Shown here piece by piece: positions 15,583-22,637 of a stretch of 42,474 nt of DNA; the first letter of the stretch is position 1, and the number at the start of each line of letters is the position of its first letter. Source of the DNA: SZUA-186 sp041552135 (lineage in GTDB: Bacteria; Pseudomonadota; Gammaproteobacteria; UBA9214); assembly GCA_041552135.1 (NCBI GenBank), contig JBFELL010000004.1, forward strand, positions 1 to 42,474, given 5' to 3'. The position numbers and the translations under genes were made by a program. The notes below the pieces were generated by a model. That model saw only the letters and a list, made by a program, of their open reading frames with translations, was not told the DNA's origin and searched no databases.

Positions 15583-16487
15583 GCCGTTTTCCTTCTGGAC
15601 GCCAGGGTATCGAGTACGTAATCACAGTACAGCGTCGCGGCATCGATACCGATGCCTTCCTTCGCGCCGCGGAAGCCGCCGAATGCCGAGACCTCGAACA
15701 CCACCGGGCCGTTCGCGGTCTCGGCGATATCGACTGTAGTGAAATCCAGGTCGAACAGGGCCTGTGCGCGGTCGGCGAGTTCGATCATGGCGTCCGGTGC
15801 ATCGAAGGCCCGGTAGCGTCCGCCGCTGTGAATCGTGGTGTTCCAGGTGTCCTTGCTGCCGACCCGTGCGTAACACCCGAGGTAACGCCCGCCAAGGAAC
15901 ACCAGTCCAAGGTCTTGGCCCGGCAGGTCGAGTTTTTTCTGGATGTACATGACGGGGTTCTCCGAGCGGAAATCGGCAATGCGTGCCTGCAGCTCCGCCC
16001 CGGGCAGGTCGGCGCCAAGCACGCACATGCCGCGTGCCTTGGTCGAATACAGGGGCTTGAACACCGCCTCGCCGAAGTCGCGGACCGCGGTGGCGGCGTC
16101 GGCAGGGTTTTCTGTGACGCGTGTCTCCGGCATGGGTATGCCGGCGTTGCGCAGTGTGACGGTGCAGCTCAGCCGGTCGATCAGGCGCAGGATGCTGAGT
16201 GCGGGGCTGAACACGCGCACCCCGGCAGATTCGGCAGCGCGCAGCAGTTCCAGCCGGTCGAGGGTGTGGGGACTGTACTGGGCGCTGATCTTCTTGACGA
16301 TCAGGGCATCCAGTTCGCACAGGTTGCGCTCTCCGTGCCACAGGCTGTTATCCGCCAGGTCCAGCCTGACGTCGGCCATGTCGAACAGCAGTCGTTCTCC
16401 GGTGCTCGCCTGCACAGCATCGGCCAGCGTTTCGCTGGACCATTTGCCGGGCAGGCCGATAACTCCAATGTGCGGTGTGTCAGTCAC
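15579..16487 (-). CDS. GAK-system ATP-grasp enzyme (RimK-like)
   Basis: From a GTG at 16485-16487 the protein has 302 residues, the usual length. N-terminal VIGLPGKWSSETLADAV leads to a pre-ATP-grasp domain. The ATP-grasp part shows VFKPLYSTKARGM (Lys144 region), YIQKKLDLPGQD, and TTVDIAETANG...FEVSAFGGFRG (Asp253, Glu265) for metal and ATP. The RimK-type EVN is EVS here. It should join a carboxylate to an amine or similar nucleophile with ATP. The GTG lies inside the end of the PhoU-APH gene, an 8-bp overlap. It is also coupled to HprK-related kinase B downstream. The substrate is not known; the family has no characterised member I can name. Confidence 0.85.
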   Translation of the reverse strand: MTDTPHIGVIGLPGKWSSETLADAVQASTGERLLFDMADVRLDLADNSLWHGERNLCELDALIVKKISAQYSPHTLDRLELLRAAESAGVRVFSPALSILRLIDRLSCTVTLRNAGIPMPETRVTENPADAATAVRDFGEAVFKPLYSTKARGMCVLGADLPGAELQARIADFRSENPVMYIQKKLDLPGQDLGLVFLGGRYLGCYARVGSKDTWNTTIHSGGRYRAFDAPDAMIELADRAQALFDLDFTTVDIAETANGPVVFEVSAFGGFRGAKEGIGIDAATLYCDYVLDTLASRRKTA

Positions 16488-18111
16488 AGAAAAGCTCCCT
16501 GACCGGCGTACGGAAACGCGCGATGCGGTTGGTTGGTGTATCCAGTACCTGATCCAGCAGGTAGCGGGCGCGCAGGAACATGCCGCCAGCCAGCGACTTG
16601 TCGAGGATGAAGCGCGTCGAACTGGCAAAGGAGCGTGCCAGTGCCAGTGCCAGGCGGATCTCGAAGGTCGTGTCACCGGACTTGCGCGCATAGCGCTGCG
16701 CAATGGCATGGAAGTCCTTTGCCACCTCGTGAATGCGCTGGCGCAGGCGGCGGTCGAGGACGTGAAGACGGTAATTGGAGACCATGAAAACGGACACGTC
16801 CTGGACATAGTCCATGTAGTCGGAGCGGTGCAGGTCGATGAAGTTGATGCGTTTGTCCAGCGGGTCGTAGATGACGTTGTCGACGTTGAAATCCCCGTGG
16901 ATGTATACCGAGAAGGGCGCCTTGAGGCCGGCTTCAAGCTTGCCGGCACGTCGCATCTGCTGGTCGAATGAGGGGATGGCGGTACCGCACAGCCGGCTCT
17001 TGTCCTGGCGGAACTCGGGGTGCACGGCATAGACATCCACCATGCGCCGCTTCAGCTGTTCCATGTAAGCGGCCGAGACGCCTTCTTCCGTCCGCGTCTC
17101 CTTCCACACGGCGCGGCAGGTCTTGCCGAGCCGTTTCAGGGCCTCTGCGACCAGTTCGTCGGATTCGTGCAGTACGATCTGCTCGAAGGTCTGTCCCGCG
17201 AGGTGCTCGATCAGCAGGGCGGCCGACTGGCCGCGCTTTTTGTAGGAGAGAATACGCGGGGCGAGCCCCGGGTAGATCTCATGCCAGCTGCGCACGCTCT
17301 GGTGTTCTTCCTTGAGCTTGCGCCTGGCGCCGTCCTTGACAATGGCCCGGTACGCCTTGTCATCCACCTGGCCGGAAACGGATGAAATTCCGCTGCCGGA
17401 GCGGGTTTCCGCGATGCGCTTCAGTTCCAGGCCCGAGGACTGGTCATCGTTGCCCAGCTCCTGGACTGAATCGAGCAGCATCCGGTAGCGCTCCATGTCG
17501 ACGGGCTGGCCGAGGTTGCAGGAAATGATCGCCTCGCTGATGTCCAGCAGGGCATCACCCATCTGCTCGATGCCCTGGGAAACGAACAGGGCTGATATCA
17601 GGTGCTGCGGACGCTTGCTGCGCTTCATGCTGGCGGTAAATTGCTTCAGCTGTTTGCGGAAGCTCCGGTCCAGACGACGTTCGGTGCGGCCGATGCGCAG
17701 TGCCTGCTGGGTGTCGCCCTGCTGCAGCGCACTGTCGATACTGCCGATTGCGTCAATAACCTGCTGCAGATCGCCTGAAAAATCCCTGTTGCACAGGCGC
17801 TGCGGGTCGTCGAGGTAACCGAATTGCCGGATGCAGTCACCGCACAACTGGGAGATCCACAACAGTTTGGTGGCGATCTGCTGCACGGTGCGTAACATGG
17901 CGGCCTTGCCCGGGCTGGCGTTGCCGAGGTCGCGGTAACAGCTGTCGTGGATGCGGTCCTTGAGGTTCGAGGCATAGCCGCTGCGGTCAAGTACCCGGCG
18001 GGCGACGCTGGGCTCGCAGTTACCGAAATAGGTCTGCAGGTTTTCGACCTGCGAGCCGGTTTCGACGAGCAGGAAACGCAGGTTGTCGCGGATGCCCTTT
18101 GGCAGGCGCAT
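16480..18111 (-). CDS. PhoU-like domain fused to APH-type phosphotransferase
   Basis: The 543-residue protein begins with a helical PhoU-like domain (about 1-220; helices such as LRFLLVETGSQVENLQTYF and ISALFVSQGIEQMGDALLD). The remainder is an aminoglycoside-phosphotransferase/choline-kinase fold. YIHGDFNVDNVI at 403-414 is the catalytic loop with HGDFNVDN, and NFIDLHRSDYMD at 423-434 carries the metal-binding Asp426. It should transfer phosphate from ATP to a hydroxyl of a small molecule, while the PhoU part may sense or bind a phosphate-related partner. The fusion is unusual. Its start lies 2 bp after the Nudix stop and its end overlaps the ATP-grasp start. It is too large for a resistance enzyme and lies in a GAK operon, so drug resistance is not implied. 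Confidence 0.83.
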   Translation of the reverse strand: MRLPKGIRDNLRFLLVETGSQVENLQTYFGNCEPSVARRVLDRSGYASNLKDRIHDSCYRDLGNASPGKAAMLRTVQQIATKLLWISQLCGDCIRQFGYLDDPQRLCNRDFSGDLQQVIDAIGSIDSALQQGDTQQALRIGRTERRLDRSFRKQLKQFTASMKRSKRPQHLISALFVSQGIEQMGDALLDISEAIISCNLGQPVDMERYRMLLDSVQELGNDDQSSGLELKRIAETRSGSGISSVSGQVDDKAYRAIVKDGARRKLKEEHQSVRSWHEIYPGLAPRILSYKKRGQSAALLIEHLAGQTFEQIVLHESDELVAEALKRLGKTCRAVWKETRTEEGVSAAYMEQLKRRMVDVYAVHPEFRQDKSRLCGTAIPSFDQQMRRAGKLEAGLKAPFSVYIHGDFNVDNVIYDPLDKRINFIDLHRSDYMDYVQDVSVFMVSNYRLHVLDRRLRQRIHEVAKDFHAIAQRYARKSGDTTFEIRLALALARSFASSTRFILDKSLAGGMFLRARYLLDQVLDTPTNRIARFRTPVRELFCD

Positions 18112-18113
18112 GT

Positions 18114-18620
18114 TCAGTCAATGACCCCGAGGTAGGGCCCGGTGTCACCCTCGAGGGCGGCCATGACGTGTCGGCCAAGCGTGACAGGGTAGAGTTCCAG
18201 CCGGCCCAGCTCCCCGAGCGGCATCCAGACAACGCCGGTCTGGTGCTTGTCGGGGTGGTGGCCACTGGTTGGCGCATAATCGTCCGGCACGCTGCAGCGG
18301 AACATCAGCTCCAGCACATGCCGGGTGCTCGGTGGCGAGGAGTCCCGCTGTTTGAAGAAGTCGGCAACGAACAGCAGCTTGCCGACGCTGACCGTTGTGC
18401 CTATCTCTTCCCGGCATTCCCGGACCAGTGCCTGTTGCAGCGTCTCGCCGGTGTCCTGGCCACCGCCCGGCAGGGCATAGCGCTCGGGCTTGCCGCCACC
18501 TTCCTTGCGTAACAGCAGCAGCTGCTCATCGCGGATGATAACCGCGCGTGCGGCGTTGCGAATGTCCGGCAGTAGATTGTCCAACTTTCGTTGCCCCTGA
18601 AAGACCGGTTTTCCGTGCAA
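18114..18620 (-). CDS. Nudix hydrolase
   Basis: The Nudix box is intact in GGGQDTGETLQQALVRECREEIG (positions about 54-76 of the protein), with REEIG at its end. Nudix enzymes cleave a nucleoside diphosphate linked to another moiety or related pyrophosphates; this one is cytoplasmic. The frame has no ATG before the domain. The first candidate is TTG at 18618-18620, very close (2 bp) after an AGGAGG, and a second TTG at 18582-18584 has GGGG 9 bp before it. So the exact start is open. It is the first gene of the GAK-type operon, and the divergent CHAD gene lies on the other side of a short spacer. Substrate is unknown. Confidence 0.83.
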   Translation of the reverse strand: MHGKPVFQGQRKLDNLLPDIRNAARAVIIRDEQLLLLRKEGGGKPERYALPGGGQDTGETLQQALVRECREEIGTTVSVGKLLFVADFFKQRDSSPPSTRHVLELMFRCSVPDDYAPTSGHHPDKHQTGVVWMPLGELGRLELYPVTLGRHVMAALEGDTGPYLGVID

Positions 18621-18776
18621 ATCCTCCTGTCAAGTCTAGCAGTATCCTGCCCGCGACAGGAACTGCCGGAACGGGGAATAATGGCCATCTCTAGTGACAT
18701 GAAACCTTCATATACGCTACGCTCCCATAGCTGGAGGCCGACAGGCTCCGTTTACAGGCCCATACCCCGGAAGCCC
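18621..18776. promoter_or_regulatory. Divergent spacer between the GAK-type operon and the CHAD-ParA pair
   Basis: This 156-bp segment must hold the promoters for both directions. It contains an AGGAGG on the minus strand (complement at about 18623-18628) next to the Nudix start, and a TTGACA-like string on the minus strand at 18628-18633 that is too near the gene to act as its -35 box. No operator repeat was seen. The small distance suggests that both sides are regulated together. Confidence 0.45.
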
Positions 18777-20357
18777 ATGTTATCGGAATCTCAATACCTG
18801 CTGGAAAACAGGGACAGCCCGGTTCGCTGGCGCGAGCGGCTGGTCGATGAGCTCGGCCTGGTCGCCGATCCGGCAGAAAGTTACCGGCTTGCCTGCTGCG
18901 ACAGTTTCGACTGGCGCCTTTACCATGCGGGCCTGCGGCTGGAGTGGCTGCACTACCCCGGCTATTCGCTGCTGCGCCTGGTGCGCCTCGAGGACGGCAC
19001 AAGCGAGGCCGAACTCGAACTTGCGACGGTCGATACGCGCTTTGCTGCCGAGCTGCCGGCCAGTGAGCTTCGCGACATCATCGAACCGTTGCTGGATATC
19101 CGCGCCTTTCTGCCACAGGTCACCCTGAAGGTACGCAGCCACTGCCTGAGACTGGAGGACGGCGAGGGCAAGACCCGGGCACGCCTGTATGTCGAGTCCA
19201 TCAACCGGCTGACGGAGGAGGGCGCCAGCCGGGTCCTGCAGAAACGCCTGCGTCTGCAGCCGCTGCGTGGCTACGAAAAGTCGGCGCAGGGCGTTGGTCG
19301 CAAGCTGGCGGGAAAATATCACCTGCCGGCGGGCGCCGACAGTCTCTGTGAACAGGCCCTGGCGGCAGCCGGCAAACAGCCCGGCGACTACTCCGGCAAG
19401 CTCAATATCAAGCTGCAGCCGGACATGCGTGCCGATGCCGCTGTACGCCGGGTGATGCTGGATCTGTATCGCACCATGCAGCTGAACGAGCAGGGCACCA
19501 TCGAGGATCTGGACAGCGAGTTCCTGCATGATTTTCGCGTGGCCGTGCGGCGCACCCGCTCGGCACTGACCGAACTGAAGTGGGTGTTCCCTCCCGCCAC
19601 CCTGAAACGCTTCCGGCGCGAGTTCGCCTGGCTGGGCAGTGTCACCACCAGGCTGCGCGACCTCGATGTCTACCTGATCAAGTTCAACCGCTACAAGGCG
19701 ATGCTGCCGAAGGAGCTGCGGGGTGGCCTGGAGCCGCTGCGCGACCTCCTGCGCGAGAAGCAGCACATCGAGCAGACCCGGCACCTCGCGGTGCAACTGC
19801 GCAGTGCCCGCTACCGCAGGCTCAAGCAGCAATGGCTGCGCTATCTGAATTCGCCGCTGGCAAAGCGGCCGGTTGCTGCCGATGCGGCCAGGCCGATCGG
19901 CGAGGTGGCGCGTCGGCGCACCTGGCGCATGTACAAGCGCGTCATGCGCGAGGGCCGCGCGATCACACCCGACTCGCCGCCAGCGGAACTGCACGAGCTG
20001 CGCAAGTCCTGCAAGAAGCTGCGCTACCTGATGGAGTTTTTCCAGTGCCTGTACAGGCCGAAGGCCATCCGCGCCCTGATACGGGAACTCAAGCAACTGC
20101 AGGAGAATCTCGGTGATTACCAGGACCTGGATGTGCAGATCGCCTCGATTGAACACTTTGCCGAGGAAATTGATGAACGTGGTATGTATGATGATGCCAC
20201 GGCGCAGGCGATGCAGGCGCTGCTTGCCAGCCTGCATGCCCAGATGGATGATGTGCGCGCCCACTTCCACGAACGTTTCGAGCGTTTCTCGCTAAAGGAG
20301 ACCCGCAAGCTGTTCCGGGAACTGTTTCGTCCCGAGCCGGGGTCAACAACCCGATGA
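18777..20357 (+). CDS. CHAD-domain protein with CYTH-like N-terminal region
   Basis: From the ATG at 18777 the protein has 526 residues. The N-terminal half (about 1-215) resembles a divergent CYTH barrel (FDWRLYHAGLRLEW, LTLKVRS-like strands, GKTRARLYVES). The second half (about 215-515) is a CHAD domain: conserved basic helices HDFRVAVRRTRSAL, LRDLDVYLIKFNRYK and LHELRKSCKKLRYLMEFF with paired histidines and many Arg/Lys. CHAD domains bind inorganic polyphosphate and can place proteins on polyP granules. CYTH domains bind triphosphates. An upstream ATG at 18681 is possible but adds 32 residues without family likeness. Its stop overlaps the ParA start (ATGA). It is likely the polyphosphate-binding component of the locus. 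Confidence 0.85.
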   Translation: MLSESQYLLENRDSPVRWRERLVDELGLVADPAESYRLACCDSFDWRLYHAGLRLEWLHYPGYSLLRLVRLEDGTSEAELELATVDTRFAAELPASELRDIIEPLLDIRAFLPQVTLKVRSHCLRLEDGEGKTRARLYVESINRLTEEGASRVLQKRLRLQPLRGYEKSAQGVGRKLAGKYHLPAGADSLCEQALAAAGKQPGDYSGKLNIKLQPDMRADAAVRRVMLDLYRTMQLNEQGTIEDLDSEFLHDFRVAVRRTRSALTELKWVFPPATLKRFRREFAWLGSVTTRLRDLDVYLIKFNRYKAMLPKELRGGLEPLRDLLREKQHIEQTRHLAVQLRSARYRRLKQQWLRYLNSPLAKRPVAADAARPIGEVARRRTWRMYKRVMREGRAITPDSPPAELHELRKSCKKLRYLMEFFQCLYRPKAIRALIRELKQLQENLGDYQDLDVQIASIEHFAEEIDERGMYDDATAQAMQALLASLHAQMDDVRAHFHERFERFSLKETRKLFRELFRPEPGSTTR

Positions 20358-21100
20358 TTACTATTGCCTCGTACAACATCAAGGGGGGCGTCGGCAAGAC
20401 CGCGACGGCCGTCAACCTGTCCTATCTGACGGCATGTTCCGGCGCCAATGCATTGCTGTGGGATCTCGACCCCCAAGGGGCGGCGAGCTTCTATTTCCGG
20501 GTCAGGCCGCACGTCAAGGGCGGCTTGCGCAACCTGATCCGTCGCAAGAACAGGCTGCAGAGGGCCATCAAGGCCACCGATTTTCGCCGGCTGGACCTGG
20601 TGCCGGCCGATTTCTCCTACCGCAACATGGATCTCAGGCTCGAGGAGAGACACGGGCCGGGTACGCAGCTGAGAAAACTGGTCAAGCCGTTGCGCAAGCA
20701 GTATCGCTACCTGTTCCTGGACTGTCCGCCGAGTATTTCACTGACCTCGGAAAACATCTTTGCCGCGGCCGATGTGCTGCTGGTGCCGGTGATTCCGACC
20801 ACGTTGTCAGTGCGCACACTGGAGCAGTTGCAGGAGTTCTGCAAAAGGAAAAAGTACCGGCATCTCAGGATCGTGCCCTTCCTCTCCATGGTCGACCGGC
20901 GCAAAAAACTGCATTGCGATATCGTCGACCAGCCGCCGAAGTCACTGAAAAAGATGCTTGCCACCACCATTCCCTACGCCAGTGATGTGGAGCAGATGGG
21001 CCTGAAGCGTGCACCGCTGGAGACCTATGCCCACAAGAGCACGGCCGCGCTGGCCTATCGCGATTTGTGGGAGGAATTGCGGGGGCGGCTGGATTTCTGA
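20354..21100 (+). CDS. ParA-family ATPase
   Basis: The 248-residue protein has the deviant Walker A motif KGGVGKT at residues 10-16 with the signature Lys, DLDPQGAAS at about 37-45, and Walker B at LFLDCPPS. It is the short ParA/MinD/McdA type without an N-terminal DNA-binding domain. ParA proteins bind ATP and chromosomal DNA and position plasmids, chromosomes or organelles together with a partner that stimulates ATP hydrolysis. No ParB gene or centromere-like repeat is present; the only coupled partner is the CHAD protein, whose stop overlaps this start. I infer that the pair positions a CHAD-bound object, perhaps a polyphosphate granule, as McdA does for carboxysomes. Confidence 0.87.
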   Translation: MITIASYNIKGGVGKTATAVNLSYLTACSGANALLWDLDPQGAASFYFRVRPHVKGGLRNLIRRKNRLQRAIKATDFRRLDLVPADFSYRNMDLRLEERHGPGTQLRKLVKPLRKQYRYLFLDCPPSISLTSENIFAAADVLLVPVIPTTLSVRTLEQLQEFCKRKKYRHLRIVPFLSMVDRRKKLHCDIVDQPPKSLKKMLATTIPYASDVEQMGLKRAPLETYAHKSTAALAYRDLWEELRGRLDF

Positions 21101-21153
21101 GACGTATTCTGGCCGGGCCGGTCGTGTCCGCCATTTCCTGATAGCCGGCGTCA

Positions 21154-21166
21154 GGGGTCTGTCCCC
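21154..21166. repeat. GGGGTCTGTCCCC palindrome, fragment of a dispersed repeat
   Basis: GGGG-TCTGT-CCCC can form a short stem-loop 53 bp beyond the ParA stop. The string GGGGTCTGTCCCCGAATT is a familiar part of REP-like elements in many proteobacterial genomes. It may add to transcript termination after ParA. No full element with paired ends was found here. Confidence 0.4.
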
Positions 21167-21300
21167 GAATTGTCAAGCTGCTGATAGCACATGGGTAAAC
21201 CAGCCGTGGCCGTGCGAGCAGGGGCTTGATGTGCTAACCGGTGGCGGCTACAGTTGATGGCAGGGCATACAGCACAGAACACCAGCATATGGAGGAGCAA

Positions 21301-21669
21301 ATGGCCGACTCAATGAACGACATCCTGCATCCCGGCGCCGACAAGGCCGGTGAGCCCGGGTTCCCGCATGCACCTGCAGGCTGGAGTCAGGGCGACGCCG
21401 TGAGTGTGGCACAGGCCGAGGGGCTGGAGCCGGGCGATGCCCACTGGGATGCGGTGCGCGCGCTGCAGGAGTATTTTGCCAGGCATTCGGACGGCAGCAT
21501 CAAATCGCGTGAACTGCACGATGCACTGGACGAGCGGTTTCACTCGCAGGGCGGCATGAAATACCTCTACACCCTGTTCCCCGGGGGACCGGTAACCCAG
21601 GGCTGCAAGCTTGCCGGTGTCCAGCCGCCGGCCGGTAGCGCGGATGCCGGGTTTGGCAGCGTGCAGTAG
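21301..21669 (+). CDS. TusE/DsrC-family protein variant lacking the C-terminal cysteine
   Basis: The 122-residue protein ends in KYLYTLFPGGPVTQGCKLAG, the C-terminal arm of the TusE/DsrC/DsvC family, which carries persulfide sulfur between proteins. The upstream part (HWDAVRALQEYF, IKSRELHDALDERFHSQGG) fits the helical core. In true DsrC two cysteines are used, one in the CK-I/L-AG motif and one at the extreme C-terminus. Here Cys102 is present, but the terminal position is Ser113 (PPAGS), and the chain runs 9 residues beyond. The protein may therefore not carry sulfur in the normal way. The strong RBS GGAGGAG 3 bp before the ATG fixes the start. No dsr or tus genes are nearby. Confidence 0.85.
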   Translation: MADSMNDILHPGADKAGEPGFPHAPAGWSQGDAVSVAQAEGLEPGDAHWDAVRALQEYFARHSDGSIKSRELHDALDERFHSQGGMKYLYTLFPGGPVTQGCKLAGVQPPAGSADAGFGSVQ

Positions 21670-22010
21670 GCGTCTGGCGCTACGGAACCGGATATCCTGC
21701 CACGGGTCACCCCGGAGGAGTGCGCCGACCCGCCTGATTCGCGGAACAGACCGGCATTATCCAGGGCAGGACCCCGAGGGTTCGCCTCAAGCGCCGGGCA
21801 GCGTGGCAGTTGCGCCGGCGCAGTGACCAGCTGTTTCTCGAGAGGGGGCTGTATTCCAGCTGCCTGCTGCTCGGGCGCTTCAACCTGCGCGGGCGCACCG
21901 GCGGCATCGGGGCCCGCGCCATTAGTGACAGCGAGCATCGGGTTCCGGCCGGTGGTGACGAAGACCTGCGCCATCGGCGAGTGCCCCCCGGCCATGCCCT
22001 GCATCCTCCA
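21670..22010. other. 341-bp stretch before the DUF924 gene, no clear gene
   Basis: Frames in both directions are open, as expected at this GC content, but none shows a known domain or RBS. On the plus strand the open frame that leads into the DUF924 protein continues through this stretch from about 21810 without family likeness, so I treat it as untranslated leader or spacer. Confidence 0.4.
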
Positions 22011-22553
22011 GTGACGCCGGCCGGCCTGCTGGATTTCTGGTTTTCGCAAGCATCGGCGCGGCGCTGGTTCGACTCCACGCCCGGGTTTGACGCGGAGATA
22101 CGCGCCGGCTTCGAGGCGCTTTGGCGGCAGGCGCGAGAGGGCCGGCTGGCGGAATGGGAGGCGACGGCGGACGGCGCCCTGGCGCTGGTCATCCTGCTGG
22201 ACCAGATGCCGCTGAACATGTTCCGTAACCAGCCGGCCGGTTACAGCACCGAGGCACTGTCCCGCGAGGTGGCCGGGCGCGCCATAGCGCAGGGTTTCGA
22301 TGCCGGGCTCGATGATGCACAAAAGGTGTTTCTCTACATGCCGTATATGCATAGCGAGCGGCTGGCCGATCAGGACCGCGCGGTGGAACTGTTCGGGCAG
22401 GCCGGGCTTGCTGACAACGCCCGGTGGGCGGCGCATCACCGCGACATCGTGCGTCGCTTCGGCCGTTTCCCGCACCGCAATGCCATCCTTGGCCGAACGA
22501 GTACGTCCGCCGAGCTCGAGTGGCTGGCATCGAAGGACGCCTTCAGTCCCTGA
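22011..22553 (+). CDS. DUF924 family protein
   Basis: From GTG at 22011 the product has 180 residues, the usual size for DUF924. The start matches the family (TPAGLLDFWF...RRWFDSTPGFD), and conserved blocks follow: LALVILLDQMPLNMFR, DAQKVFLYMPYMHSE, and RFGRFPHRNAILGR near the end. The family is an all-helical, TPR-like fold of unknown function. No RBS is evident, so the GTG is chosen by family length. The frame remains open upstream for about 200 bp, but that part has no match to the family. It lies between the DsrC-like gene and the hydroxylase-GH3 gene with no sign of coupling. Confidence 0.85.
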   Translation: MTPAGLLDFWFSQASARRWFDSTPGFDAEIRAGFEALWRQAREGRLAEWEATADGALALVILLDQMPLNMFRNQPAGYSTEALSREVAGRAIAQGFDAGLDDAQKVFLYMPYMHSERLADQDRAVELFGQAGLADNARWAAHHRDIVRRFGRFPHRNAILGRTSTSAELEWLASKDAFSP

Positions 22554-22637
22554 CAGCAGAGGTCGGCGGCTACAGGCTGCAATCAAGGGCAGGGCATTGC
22601 CGTAATCCGGTGAGGTGGTTGCGGCCAGGACCGTACA

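Noticed and set aside
16488..17036. N-terminal extension of the ATP-grasp frame upstream of the GTG
   Set aside because: It overlaps the PhoU-APH coding sequence and is Ser/Thr/Arg-rich without likeness to the family.
18628..18633. TTGACA on the minus strand as the -35 box of the GAK-type operon
   Set aside because: It is only a few bases before the Nudix start and overlaps the RBS, so the transcript would start inside the gene.
18780..20270. Minus-strand open frame opposite the CHAD gene
   Set aside because: Gln/Leu-rich antisense pattern and no family; the plus strand carries the CHAD motifs.
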